From Epiperipatus broadwayi (Eukaryota > Onychophora > Udeonychophora > Euonychophora > Peripatidae): a stretch of 64,000 bases of DNA. The stretch is taken from NCBI GenBank assembly GCA_028023455.1, contig JAQFVV010012507.1, positions 3,572,901 to 3,636,900 on the forward strand, in the 5' to 3' direction. Below, piece by piece: positions 39,926 to 53,007 of the stretch (position 1 is the stretch's first letter; each line of letters starts with the position of its first letter). A program made the position numbers and the translations under genes. A model generated the notes under the pieces. The model worked only from the letters and a program-made list of their open reading frames with translations, ran no database searches and was not told the DNA's origin.

Positions 39926-40029
39926 GCATTTATTATTAAATGAAATATTTCTTATGGCTGTCATTCTTACATTTACTAGATCACATGGTTACTACTATGT
40001 TTTACAAGTAAAGTGTGCTCATTTACACA

Positions 40030-40450
40030 CAATAAATTCAAATCTTTTTATGATTTCTTGTTTTCTATTATGAATTATAATATTAGATTATTTTAACTTA
40101 AGCACATACTTTCTTGTGTTAGTTATGTGATTGTTCTTTTGGGTTTTATTCTTACATTAATTTGAGTATATTTTAAAAGTAAAATAGCTTACAATTGTTA
40201 TTTGGCTTCAGGGGGGTTGTATTCATGTGATAAATCTATACTTCTGTCCTTTGATCATTTTCAAATTATCAATATATTTGACATTTTGATTTCTAGAGAT
40301 ATGTGATTTTTTTAATTGAGCACAGTTATAAAAATGTTGTGTTTATTTCGGAATAATGTGAAGTTTTGGCCATAGGATGTTTGCTTTTTTCAAAACTTTT
40401 GTCATTTCTAATTCTAAATATGTTTGATATTTTGATTTTTAAACTGTTTA
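40030..40450 (-). repeat. local repeat family, inverted copy
   Basis: The reverse complement reads CTCTAGAAATCAAAATGTC, ATTTGAAAATGATCAAAGG, CCAAATAACAATTGTAA, ACTTTTAAAATATACTC, CAAATTAATGTAAGAAT and TGTGCTTAAGTTAAAATA, in the same order as 37.95-38.16 kb. Together the forward and inverted copies could pair over some 2 kb. Confidence 0.65.
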
Positions 40451-40996
40451 ATTTTGTTTGATTGAGTATAGTACTAAAAAATTTGTTTATTTTTTAAATT
40501 TTTGATAGAAAATGTGATAGTTTAGATAATGGTCAAATTAATTGAAACATTTTGTTAATGTTAGCAGCCTTTACTATCTGATTTATTTAACTATTTGGTT
40601 GTGTTAGTGACAATTTTGGCATTGCCTTGAAATGCAAAATAGTGGACAGCATCTTCTAAACCAGTACCAATTTTTTTTACTTTTGAAATGTTGATAAATT
40701 GTCAAAAAATTATGTAAAGCAAGGTATTAAATAACTTTTTCTCTTGTTTTTTTTAATAATGTTAAATTGTAATAGGTCACTCTTAGGATTATAGATAGTT
40801 TGAAGAAACACTTTTAAAACCAATTCTGAATGCTTATTTATAGTTTATTTTGCTAATTCATTTTGTATTTGTGTAATTTATTAAAAAAGAATATATTTTG
40901 CAGATAAATATATAATTTATACGTGTTAACTAATTTAATATGTATAACAACTTTGTAATATTATAATTTCTTTCCACTTCTTATCCTATTCTGCAT

Positions 40997-40997
<1 letters not shown>

Positions 40998-41032
<35 letters not shown>

Positions 41033-41037
41033 GAAAA

Positions 41038-41074
<37 letters not shown>

Positions 41075-41083
41075 GAAAACTGA
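40998..41083. repeat. tandem duplication of (AT)n plus GGGAAAACTG
   Basis: An AT run of about 32 bases followed by GGGAAAACTG is present twice in succession, so a compound unit rather than a dinucleotide was duplicated. Confidence 0.9.
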
Positions 41084-41226
41084 CATTTTTTTTTAAAAGT
41101 GATAGTTGACAACGCTACAAGTTAGTTGAAAGTGCTTCTAAGTGATGGTTATACATATATTTTTTATAAACTATTAAGTACTGTATTTTCAAATATTTAT
41201 TTATAAATTTACATATATATATATAA

Positions 41227-41472
41227 CCATATTCATCTTCATTTAACACTTTTTAATGCAATGATAATATTAAAAAAATTTATTCCTTCTTGTGTACAGT
41301 TTCAACTTTCCAGCTGTTATCATCAGAACTGTTATAAACTCTTAACAATTTCTAAACAAGTTTTAACTGAAACCATTTTATTTACCCTTCAGTTGAAATT
41401 GTAAACAAGAAGGAATTAATTTTATTTATATTATATATTGCATTGAAAAGTGTTTATTGAAGATGGATATGG
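41227..41472. repeat. imperfect foldback (~245 bp)
   Basis: The left arm (from CCATATTCATCTTCATTTAA through ATGCAATGATAATATT and TTCCTTCTTGTGTACAG) is inverted at the right end (CTGTAAAC-like, AAGAAGGAATTAA, ATTGCATTGAAAAGTGTTTA, GAAGATGGATATGG). Arms are roughly 80-90 bp with mismatches. No ORF; looks like a foldback or MITE-type element. Confidence 0.8.
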
Positions 41473-44400
41473 TATTTTGTATAAACATAACATGTTGTAG
41501 CAATTACTTGTTATTGTTTAAAAATTCACATTGTGCTCTATGTCTAATGATAAACTTGCATATATGATAAAAGATTATGGTTATCTTTCTTAATAAAATT
41601 TAGCACTTCAAGGTGTGTGATTTTAAGTAGTATTTGATGGCACTGATGTTGCTTTGGGGTTTTTTCATGTTTTTGAGGCTATCTATAATACAATTTTAGT
41701 AGTTGTGTATTTATTTAATAAAAACTGAAGCTAAAATAAATATTGATTTATTGGCTCAAACAAATCAAAACATTTCAGTGCTCTACAGAGAAAGTTTACT
41801 ATAAATAAGATCTGACAGCACTGCTGACTGGTTTATTCTTAAGAAAGCAGTTGTAAGACAATTTGTAAACTCCTCTTCTGTTTTCGATAGCTACAAGCAA
41901 AATAATGTATATTTTTTATTGTTTATTTAAATATTTATAATTATTTCACAAAATGTTTGTATTATAATTATTAAAATATATATTTCTGTGACTAAAGTTA
42001 GATATTATTTAAATGTGTTTTATTTTTTAAAATACAAACAGATTCATAGTAACAGTAAAAAATGAAACTACAATTAGCAATGCTCTGTCAAACACCATAA
42101 GGCAGAGCTTTTGTAATATTTTTATATAAAATTTGAAATTTTAAACCAGAATTTTATAGTTTTATAATGACTTAACAGTATCCACTTGGTTTTTTAAAAA
42201 TGAAGTTAATTATTTTTTATAAGCATTATGGAAATCATCCAATAAGAACAAAGTTATTATTCTCCTTACATATCTCACTTTATTATTATTTATTTATATG
42301 TGCAATATTCAAATTGATTTTTTAAGATGTTTTTATTTGTAAACATCTATTTTTAATAAATTAAGCACAATTTACTGGTTTACAATATAGAAAAAAGGTT
42401 TTTACAAACTAAAATAAAATGTTGTACTATAACTCAAACTGCCACAAAGAGATGCTGCAAAAACACGTTGAAACATGCAAGAATTATCCAAACTTTCTTG
42501 GAAAAAATCATTTGCTTAAGTACAAAAATGCATTTAAAATACTCTTCTTTATGTGACAATTTTGCATCAAGCAATATATTGATTTTTAAAATTTTTATAT
42601 TTCTAACAGCATTTTTTTACATTGTTACTCTAAATATTTTCCCGAGAATATAAAATTACACGAGTTAAAAAAAATATATAGTAATTATAAATTTATTTAT
42701 CAATAATATTATAATTAAAAAAAAAATTTTCAACCCTCTCACCACCACCATCCCATTCCTTAAAAAAACAGAAAAATTAAACGAATAAAAAAGCGTCCAG
42801 CTTTTAGTGCTGCTCTATTTCATATAGAAGCAATAAGTCATTAATAAATTCATATTTTTTATAATTATACCTGCATATTAAACAAATTAATGTTGGTAAT
42901 TAAATTATGGATATTGCTTTGATATCCAACGACAAATTAAACTACAGTAGTAATTGAAACATTGACATTGTTTATAAATGTTTAAAATATTTAAAATTAG
43001 AACAAAATAATAGAATTCTAAAATGTAATAATATTCTTGATTGTAAAATACCATTTGGGATTTTAGTTTAAATGTTTGATTATTTTTTCTTTGTATTTTA
43101 ATATGGATATAATAATGTGTCTAGACAAGTCATAATTACTAAATGTATATAAAAATACACATAAAAGTAAATCTAAACGTTTTATTTTAATCAAAAATGT
43201 GTCATTTTTAAACCATAGTTTGTGCATATATATACATATATAATGTCAGTTATAAAACAAAAATCTTTCCTGGAAAAAGAAATACTAAAGTTATATTAAG
43301 TATTAAAGTAATGTTTGCTGAAAGTGACGAAGGCAAGAGATAAGTGTTTTAAAGTGATTTTTAACTGAGAAAAATCTTTGAAAAATGTCAATTTGGTCAA
43401 ATAAATACAATTGAAATGCATAGCATGTCATTTTGGTATTCGAATCAAACTTGAACATCCAATCAATTTATTTTTTATTGACATGATTTTGTAAAATTGG
43501 GTGAACATTGGAAATTTATTTAGATAACGAATAGTCTTAGAATTTTTTTCATGTATATTTTCACACTTTAAGAAATAATTGTTTCTGACGCTAATATGCA
43601 GCAAATACACTGAAATATTACTTATTTTATTTTTATAAAATTATTGCTTTCTAGTTTTAATACAAACAGTTGGAGAAATATAACTAACCAATGTCTTCTA
43701 AATAGAATAAGATGCTGAATATATTATTTGTCAAGACAGCTGTCAGCTACATATACAAGTTTTTTTTTCCAATTCAATTATATATCATATGCAAACATTG
43801 TTTATATATGATTTACTTAATTCGTCTGTAACAAAATATATATTAATATACTGTATGTCATAATGAACAAACGCTTTAGTCAAATATGCATACATGAAGA
43901 TAACTCTTTTTCAATTGTTGTACATCAGTTCATGGATATAAATTCATCAATAGGTCCTTTTTAATAAATATCCACCAGAAATAAAATTTGTCTGTCTCTA
44001 TGTAAAGGCTAAAATCCATCAACAATCAAATATTTTATTATGAGTAATGTGAACATAATATACCCAGCCTTCTATTATAGGTATGCTTCAACATAATATA
44101 CTCAGACATCTCCTATAAGTATACTTCATTATCACTTGACAATTCTATTGATTGTCCTTTTTTAGTCTTTCACTACCTACCATGATCATTGCCAACTTTT
44201 ATCTACTATGCCATAATTTAGATTAAATAATAACTCTTTGTCAAAAAAATATTTACTTAATTAAATCTTGACACAGTTTTTTTTTTCTCTTTAAGGAATG
44301 ACACAAAAGCAAACAATATGATTAGCATAGGAAACAATTTTATCAATAATTAATTAAATAAATAGCAAATAAACTACAAAGAATGAAAGTGTGATATTTA

Positions 44401-45190
44401 CTTAAATACTTATAATTAATTCTTAATATTAAAAAAATGTTTTCTATGTTTAGTTTGATATAATGGACTATATTATTTATTTATGGAAAAACTATTATTA
44501 TCACATCTCTGAGAACAACTGTTGAGCAGTCAAAACTGAAATGTATGTGTAAGTGTAAAAAATAAAATAGTGTCACTAGCAATCTTATTCATAAATATCA
44601 TCATAGAATTTATTTATTGCTAATTTATTAAATTCAATTTTAAACTGCATTTTTATGAGCTGAAATATATTTCATTTATTATTTTATTATCAACTTTAAA
44701 ATAGCAAAAAATATTAATTAATTACTAATTTTAATTATATAAGATTTTATTTTATTTTATATTTGTTTAGATATGCTGCATTTGATCATGTATTACAAAT
44801 TGGTATGATTACGTTTGTGGTAAATATAATGAGAAAATGTTATGGCACTCATGTGTACAGTTTCATTTACGTACATAGAAACATATGATTAAAATAATCA
44901 TATCAATAATGCTTTAATACTAAAACTATATCAAAATTAAATATATTGGCAGAAACTATAACATATCAAAATATCTTGAAAGTAAGACTAAACAAATATG
45001 CAATTAAATTATGAATGTGCTAATTTGTGTTTAATGATTATCTTGGAAGAGTAAATGGATGATAATCATTCTGAAGCCAATTCTAATAGTAGAATGCATT
45101 AGACAGCAAAATGAATTGCCTTCATATTAAAACCAGATTTTTAAAAAAATCCTTGTTCAAGACAAAAAAAACTATTAATATACCCAATAA
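41473..45190. other. AT-rich region without recognisable gene
   Basis: No supported gene. A 39-bp sequence beginning AACATAATATACCCAG or AACATAATATACTCAG is duplicated in tandem at about 44051-44128, with some divergence. Confidence 0.55.
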
Positions 45191-45199
45191 ATCTATTAA

Positions 45200-47720
45200 A
45201 GTGAACTCTAGCAGTATTATGGCAGAATATATGAGATTTGTTGGAAACCATAGAAAATCTTAACTGCAGACATACCCTCTACAAGACAGTCTTCTCTACA
45301 TCAAGGAAACACAATTAAATTGATTCAATTAGGTAATGCCAAAATCAAAAATGGAGATCCTCTACAAATTAGTTGATATTTTTGTACTTCAGATAATTCG
45401 ACATTCTTTTAATAATGCTGTTTAAATTTATAAAATGTACTCTAAATATTGAATGGCTACATTGTTTTAAATTATTTTCTAAAGTAAACAATTTTATTGA
45501 GGATAACTTAAATAATATTACAATCACCATTCTAATCAATATTTTATATGTTACATAGTCTATAAATAAGTTTTTTTTTAATCATTATATTATATGTGCA
45601 ATATTTAAAAACATTCAAATCTGAATCATCTTTATTTTCATCTTCCAGATCTTCCTACATCTTATTTGTTTATAGGAGATATCAATTCTCATAGTAGTTT
45701 TTGGGAATACATATATGAGTATCAAATAGTTTGTCAATTTTTAGAATGGCTGGATTTAAACAACAAGCACTAACATTATATTACCAAGTAAGGAGGAATA
45801 TTCTATTCAAAAAGATGTTTTCTTTATATAAAAATAGTTTCATTATTGCTTGATAAACTACTGATATTGGGTCATTCCACCTAACCTAGATAAACTTACT
45901 CTAATCATTTTTGAAATTCACATATCTATAATTACAAATTATTGTATTTAGAGAAGAAATTTTAAAAATCTTACTGAAGTTGCTATGTTATGTTTAACAA
46001 ATTTGTAACAACATATATGAAAGAATTCATCCTTTATGAATACTAAAAGTAATGTATTACAGTTTGAAAACAGAAGATGTCTTTATAAACAATTTTTTCC
46101 ACCAAATACTTGTAAATTGATAATAGTTTGTAAAATTACTGAATGATGCCAGAAAAGAAATATAGAATTCATGGAGAAGTAAAATTTGCAAGATCTAATT
46201 AAAATGGATGGTCATTTCTACATAGATTTGATAGGATATAAAAGCACTCATAAAATTTACATTAATGTCACTTCCACTGAGGTTTTCAATCTTACATATA
46301 ATAAAAATAAGAAAATGTGTCATTAGAGCAGAATTCCAAGCTTATGTTTCATAATGTCAATCTCATAACATCTGACAAAACTAGTAGATAAAATTGGTAA
46401 TGTTTAAATTTATCTCGGATAATTTTAAATTGCAAAAGGTCCAAGAATACATATAATTCTTTCTGAGTCTCTAAAAAATTTAGACCCAAAGGCAAAAGTA
46501 GTGTTGGCAAAACTATTTAATGACATTATTCATATAGAAACTATTTGAAAATTTAAAAAAATTGATATAAAAACAAAACCATAGCAATCTTACAACTAAA
46601 TAAACCCAGCAATATTCAAATAAAATCTTACCCAAAATCATTATTATATTTTTCTTAAAAAATACTTGAAGTAATCTGATTAACAATAATTTTTCACCAA
46701 ATAAGGATCATCTATCTATAAGAGCAGAATGGATTTAGATTAGGAAGTGATTGTAAGTGAAATTTATTTTACATAGTCTCATTTAAAAAAGTCTTTCAAA
46801 TTTAATTAAAATCTGGTATTATATGTAGTGAACAAATTCTATTTGAAAAAATGATAGTGTTCTAAAAACTTTTAGAATGTAGGAAAACTATTAATTTATT
46901 TGAAAAAATGATCTCCAATAGAAAAATTTAGATGATACTAATCAATTATTGTAGTAGATACAAAATGTTTCAAAATGATCTGTTACAAGGTCCAGTTCTT
47001 TCATCTATTTTATTTATTTTATTTATCAATGATCTTCTAGAAATAGAATATAGACAATTCATGTATTTTGATGACATTACTATGACTTCTCAAAATAAAT
47101 CCCTTTCTGAAATAGAAAAAATCTCAATAATATTGGGAACTTATTGTTAATTCATTGAAAATCATATACATATTTTTTTATTTAAATAATTAAAAACCAT
47201 ATAATAATCTGAATATAACCTTTTGCAATAACATATTGAATACAATCCTACTCAATGCTACTTATAAACAACTTTGGAATTGTATTCTTATTTTTTCTTA
47301 TTTATGTAAGGTAATAACAAAATCAATTTTTAGAATAACTTTCTTTGAAATATGTCTGATGCTACTTGATGTTGTGATTCAAATACTTTACAGCCAGTTT
47401 ATCTTGTTGAACACTGTGCTCCTATAGGGAAAAGTTTACACCATATTTTTTTGGATAGTCAATTGAATATTAGGCTTGTATTATTACCACGACTCTATTG
47501 AAATGGTTTTTGTTCTTTCACATATTTCTCCATTAGATATCATAATAGAAATTGCCTCATAAAAATGTAAAAGAGCCATTAAACAACAAATAGGACTTAC
47601 CATTAATCAAAATATTGTTTTATTTCTAATGCTCACATCAAATCAATATTCGTTTTTTTAATTTTTAATCAAGAATTTACAATTGAATTATTATAATGTA
47701 GAAAATAAAAATGTTATAAA
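45200..47720 (+). pseudogene. jockey-like LINE remnant (endonuclease and reverse transcriptase)
   Basis: A badly decayed non-LTR retrotransposon on the plus strand, recognisable by the order of motifs across all three frames. Around 45640-45770 the endonuclease motif LFIGDINSHSSFWEY and FLEWLDLNN appears, then GGIFYSKRC and a worn TYSNH for the catalytic SDH. At about 46560-46760 come the reverse transcriptase N-terminal motifs AILQLNKPSNI, SLLYFS-stop-KILE and EQNGFRLGSDC. At 46985-47100 is LLQGPVLSSILFILFINDLLE with FMYFDDITMTSQ; the first residue of the catalytic YADD box is replaced, reading YFDD. After 47390 a decayed EHCAPIG and SQLNIR match the post-polymerase region. The longest open frame is only 72 codons, so it is long dead. 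Exact ends were not found. Confidence 0.75.
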
Positions 47721-50089
47721 GTTAGGAATTCTTTGATAATGTGATCATCTATAACTATTTTTTGTGTTCTTCTAAAATTGATATTTGGATTTTGGATGGC
47801 TAATAATATTATTATATAATACACCTAACTTTTAGTTTTATGTAGTAGCTTTTTAACTTCTAGATGACATAAGGATGAGAAATACAGATGTTATTTCAAT
47901 AATAAACAAAATACTTTGGATGATGATCTGAACAGACTCACTTTATGTCTAGATTAATGTTGATCTGTTGTGGTATTATTGTAATGATTTCTTGATAGTC
48001 ACACCTTTTAATTAAGCACCATACAGAAAATGATGGTGTCCTTTATATCCTATTTTATCTTACTCAACATTTTTAATTATTAAATTATTACCACCAAATG
48101 TCTTTCTTCCTTTACCATTAATATACCATGAATTGAAAATTCTAGCTAAAATAACATAAAAACTCGTTTATGATTACAATTTTGTATTTTTACTTATAAA
48201 AAAAATCCCATGTATATAAAATGTTTATGATTATAATAAATTTATTATATACTATTTAAATCTCTATTAATAAATATTATTGAATAGATTTATAATTAAC
48301 CATTTTTATTCATTGCTAATAATAAGTAATGAATATATTTCTGATTGCATTTTAAAAGTTTAGGTGTTTAATTTTATTAATATTAAAAACTACAGTAGTA
48401 TTAAAAATATTCATTAAATTATATAATATTAATATGCTGTTTACCTTTCAAAGCAACTATTTTCTTTAATATTGATTTATAAATTATTGTTCTTTTGATT
48501 ATATTACAATGAATAGTTTTTTTAAAATTTAAATTACTATTAACTTTATTGCATGATAAAGAGCATAAAAAGAGTCATATAAAAACTATTTTATTTGTAA
48601 TATATTAACATTAATTATTATAATTTGATTTTCAACTATCAAACTTTCTGCATAAAATGTGGACATTTACATTATATGACAGTGTATTGGTTCTTTTATT
48701 CCTTTTATATGTGAACCTTCATTTAGGCAAATATAAGGATGTCTCATGTATGAAATAAATTAGATATGCTAATAAAATAGTTGTTTACCAAACATACAAT
48801 AACAACAATCACAATTCTACATATCTAACCAATGTGCTGGCTTCTACTCATGAATAGATGTCACATCTTAACTATGATAGTATCTTACCATATAAAAATC
48901 TAACATGAATTATATTGAGACAAATCATAACTTAATTTTATAAATAATTACAATTTTTTAATCAGTTAAATATATTTTACAACTTTTTTTGTAATAAAAT
49001 AATGCTATTTATCTTTTCATAGGTTTCTGATGTAGAATATGTTAACTTCACCAAATGTCAACATATTGGCAGAACTATATAACTGCATAAGTAAAAAAAA
49101 TACAAAGATATATGCACATAAATTTTATGATTATTATCATCCTGATGTATATATGAAATTAAATATGTTCTATACAATTATCTTCTAGTTGTAAGTCAAC
49201 TTATTCTATTGTTATAATATCTTTATCATAGAAGAGTAAAAAAAATATTTTTCTCATAAAAAATATAAATAATATAGTGTACTTTTTAATAACTTCTTAA
49301 AATACTCATATACTATTCGGTAATATATAAAAATGAAATGCAAATATCGACTAAACCCAACGTTATTAGACTACGATTTATTATTAAAGTTCAGGCTAAT
49401 CGCTATTCTATAACTAATATAATTTCAAAACAAATGTGATTTAAAACATTATTAAGGATGTTCTAAATCATACTTGTTTTGAAATTTATAATAGCATTTT
49501 AAGTATTTAAGAATTTCTTAGAATCTCATTATAAAACGGAATTGAAAATAAATAATAAAACATATATACAATCATGATATTAAATACTTTTTAGAAATTT
49601 CTAAAAGTCATATATTTTTAACTCAAAAGTACTAGGTTATTTAAAAGACACACATGCTGAATTATATAATTATATATTTGTTTGCTTTATCATTGAAATA
49701 TTACTGTAATTACATTTTTTTTTATTAGACTAATTAATTTTTTTTAAGTATAAGTTTATTTATGACTGAATAAAAACAATTCTGGACATGTATCCCAATA
49801 TTTTTGGTTTGGTTTGAAAAGATTACATCTTTTGTTTACTTTTTCATTGTGAAAATAACTTTTAGCAAAAATTTTTAGTCGTTTTTTATCATTAACAAAT
49901 GCAATGGAAAAATCATTAAAACCTTTTTGTGAAAACTGCAAAATTATATTTTAAACCTCCAGAACTATTATATATATATATAAAAATTTATAATAGAACT
50001 ATTATATATATATGGAAAAATTTATTCTGAAATTTGGGTACAATTTATATGATCAAATTATTGATGTGATACATTAAATGGTATTTAAG
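47721..50089. other. AT-rich region without recognisable gene
   Basis: Nothing supported; short palindromic AT tracts only. Confidence 0.6.
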
Positions 50090-50515
50090 AAAAGAAAAAG
50101 TTCAAGGATGAACATCCTATGCTGCACAATCTAAAAGAACTCAAGGTTTATAGAAGCCAAGAAAAGGGCCCAGAATTTGATGCCTTGGAGATTGATGACT
50201 AAGCTTGTATGACTTGAAATGTATAACGATAACACCAAAGTTCAGTTCATAGAAAAAAACACAGAATTACATAGATAAATCAAACCCTTCAGCATGAATT
50301 CCAAGGTCATAATGCCCATGGTTTGAGAGAAAAGCTTGAGGAGGGAGACAAAAAATAATCAATCTTCAAGGAATTCACACTAGCCAGTCAATCATTGTTT
50401 TCCAGAAAAGATTCCCATCTAACTATGCAAGGCACCATTCCTGAGGGGGGCATAACAATCAACTTCCATGTGGCTTCAAAGATGTAGGGGGAAGGCAAAT
50501 TCTGGTCCTTCTGAA
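50090..50515. other. less AT-rich island of unknown nature
   Basis: About 425 bp with clearly more G and C than the flanks. One plus-strand frame gives open runs such as HPMLHNLKELKVYRSQEKGP, EFDALEIDD and EEGDKK, broken by several stops; no family recognised. It may be an old exon, an untranslated region or a transposon relic. Confidence 0.35.
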
Positions 50516-50615
50516 TTTTTTTATTATTTATGACTTAAAATTTTACAATAAATAATTATATAATTTAATATATCAAGCACAGAGTTCTTCTTTTCAAAAT
50601 AGTTCATAAATATCC

Positions 50616-51310
50616 AAAATAGAAATAAAACAAACTAACTCCTTCTTTTTAAAACTTGTTTTTATATGACTATTACATGAAAAAAAAAAATCCAACGTTT
50701 TGACTATTTTATATAGTCTTTTCCAAGGCACACTAAAATAAAATAAAATATATATATAACAAATAACACATATTCCATAAAAATGAATAAATAAACAAAA
50801 AAATTACAAAATGTATTCATAACCAAAAATATACCTTATCTCACTCCTCTTTCCTATTACCAACAAACACAACTCGAAGATAAACAATTTCCTTTTATTA
50901 AAAAAAAAATCTATATATATCCTTTAAAACATTTAATTAAAAACCTATTATTTTCTTTAATACTAAACAGAAAAGCAAATAATAGTTTTTTTAATTAAAT
51001 GTTTTAAAGGGTATATATAGATTTTTTTTTTAATAAAAGGAAATTGTTTATCTTTGAGCTGTGTTTGTTGGTAATAGGAAAGGGGAGTGAGATAAGGTAT
51101 ATTTTTGGTTATAAATATATTTTGTAATTTTTTGTTTATTTATTTTTTTATGGAATATGTGTTATTTGTTATATATATATATTTTATTTTAATGTGCCTT
51201 GAAAAAGACTATATAAAATAGTCAAAACATTGGATTTTTTTTTTTCATGTAATAGTCATATAAAAAACAAGTTTTAAAAAGAAGGGGTTAGTTTGTTTTA
51301 TTTCTATTTT
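50616..51310. repeat. 695-bp near-perfect inverted repeat (foldback)
   Basis: Left arm about 50616-50955 and right arm about 50976-51310 are reverse complements around a loop of roughly 20 bases. I saw about a dozen differences, so the structure is recent. Each arm carries GACTATATAAAATAGTC followed by AAAAC(G/A)TTGG, which resembles the stem II and 3' core of the hammerhead-like motifs found at PLE ends. No ORF is present. A transcript through it would form a long double-stranded RNA. Confidence 0.9.
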
Positions 51311-52039
51311 AATAAATAATTATCATAAAATAAATAGATTAATTATTTACATTATTGATTAATAAGCAGAATCATGAGGTGACTTCACCTTTTAATTCAA
51401 ATAATTTTATTTAAAAAACCAGGTAAGAAATTATATTTTCTTTTTTTTTATGGTAATACAATTTTAAATAAAATATTTTGTTTGTAACTTATTTAATTTG
51501 TTGGCGAGTTGGCAAATTTTGAACTTTATAAAAAGTTTTTAAAATTCAAAGTGAATCTTCATTATTTAAAATAACACACATTTGTATATTTTAAAATAAA
51601 CTTAACGATTGATGCAATTTGAAATATCTTTGGTTTTCTTTTTTATTACATACAATAAATTATTTTGTTATTATCATGCATATGCATATTTAAATAAAAT
51701 ATTCAAACACATAGTACTATAAAATTTAGGAAAATTTAATCAAAAGTCTATGACATCACATAACTGAGATACAGTTATATGATTTTTTTATAATACCTTC
51801 TTTCTTTTAAATTTAAAATATTATTAATAAAATGAAATGAATTAACATTTGCAATATTTTATAAATTGTTCTGTTAATGACTTGAAAAGATGCAAAGATT
51901 TTCTAGATTTAGATTTTAAAATAACTTCAAAATTTCTTCAAGCCTTATAATAATGGTACCATAATAGATCGTTCAATAACTTTGTTTAATATTTATAATA
52001 AATTATTAGCAAGTATGCAGTAATATAAAAAGTAAAAAA
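51311..52039. other. AT-rich spacer
   Basis: No feature recognised. Confidence 0.6.
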
Positions 52040-52163
52040 GTTAGATTGTATTTTTATATTGGACTATTTTCACCATCTAATATGTGTATTGAATGTCTTT
52101 AAAAAATTTTAACTTTACTTAAATATTCCAAATACATTCAACTGTTAGTAATAGCACATCAAA

Positions 52164-52231
52164 CAGGTCAGTATATGAACAATGTTTTGAGAGGTATTAT
52201 TATCCCCTCTTCTTCAAGTGTTTCTGACCTG
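52164..52231 (-). ncRNA. decayed hammerhead-ribozyme-like motif, PLE copy 1
   Basis: On the minus strand, CAGGTCAG pairs with CTGACCTG (8 bp) as an outer stem; inside lie CTTGAAGA (core CUGANGA with one inserted or changed base), a stem of AGAGG and CCTCT, and CAAAAC where active ribozymes have GAAAC, a change expected from CpG decay. Hammerhead motifs are known at PLE termini. Cleavage is unlikely in this copy. Confidence 0.5.
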
Positions 52232-52252
52232 ACCAGTAACAGTACTAGCATA

Positions 52253-52332
52253 AGATTCAAACCTGGAACCTTAGATTCTTGAGTATTGAATTTTAAAATA
52301 AACCTCTAACCAACTGAGCCATCCTGCCAAAG
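52253..52332 (-). other. tRNA-like sequence in PLE 3' region
   Basis: Minus strand reads GGCAGGATGGCTCAGTTGG (A-box TGGCTCAGTTGG) and, 50 bases on, CCAGGTTTGAATCTTA (B-box close to GGTTCGAATCC). The anticodon arm cannot be folded cleanly and the acceptor arm lacks a partner, so it is tRNA-derived and not a working tRNA gene. It may act as an internal pol III promoter relic. Confidence 0.7.
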
Positions 52333-52444
52333 CCAACAGTCTGTAGTAATTTCATATACTTATCTATGAGGTTCCAAGCTGATTAGTGGTTTCCATGCAT
52401 TATGTATAGCCACACTAAGTTGGCTTATGTGATTTTTTGCTTTG

Positions 52445-53007
52445 TCATGTGAAGAGAAGCTTCTTTAAGTTTCCTTTGTATCTATTCTTCTCTAACCAAT
52501 GTTTTTTTGTATTTTCCCAATTGAACATATGTTCATTGGCACATGCATGGTCTGCTACATTAGACACATCTGTTTTCTCTCTTCTAGTCATCAGTTTGTG
52601 TTTTAGCAAGTGTTTTTCAGTGGGACAACTGGTATCAACACTATATGTTCTTCCACATTCACATGGTATGTTATAAATGTAGTTTTTTCTTTTCAGCATT
52701 TCAAGTTTAAGCTTTATAGATTTAGAATTTTTCGTAGGGTGTTATGGCTCTGGAAAGCTGTTCTTATGTTATACTGATTGCAGATTTTCCTTAATTTGTC
52801 TGGTGTTTTTGGAATATGTGGGTACACTACAGTAGCAATAATTGTCTTTTCTCTTGATGTTTCTTTTTGTTGCCTATTTAACATTTTCTTAATAATAGCT
52901 GATGCATAACCATTTCTCGTAAGAGTTTGTTCTATATTGTGACAGTCAGATGATGTATGTTGGTTTAACCCAGTTTGAATACTAGAAAGTACCTCAAGGT
53001 CACCCAT
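52445..53007 (-). pseudogene. Penelope-like GIY-YIG endonuclease region, copy 1
   Basis: Two ORFs in one frame on the minus strand, 52714-53007 and 52445-52699, separated by one stop. The first is the connector after the reverse transcriptase: NGYASAIIKKMLNRQQKE, TVVYPHIPKTPDKLRKICNQ and HNTLRKIL. The second is the GIY-YIG nuclease: YIYNIPCECGRTYSVDTSCP, EKHLLKHKL, VADHACANEHMFNWENTK. In the active family the first block reads GxxY..C..C...YIGET; here YIG has become YSV, so the active-site Tyr-Ile-Gly is damaged. Reverse transcriptase upstream is missing. Confidence 0.88.
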
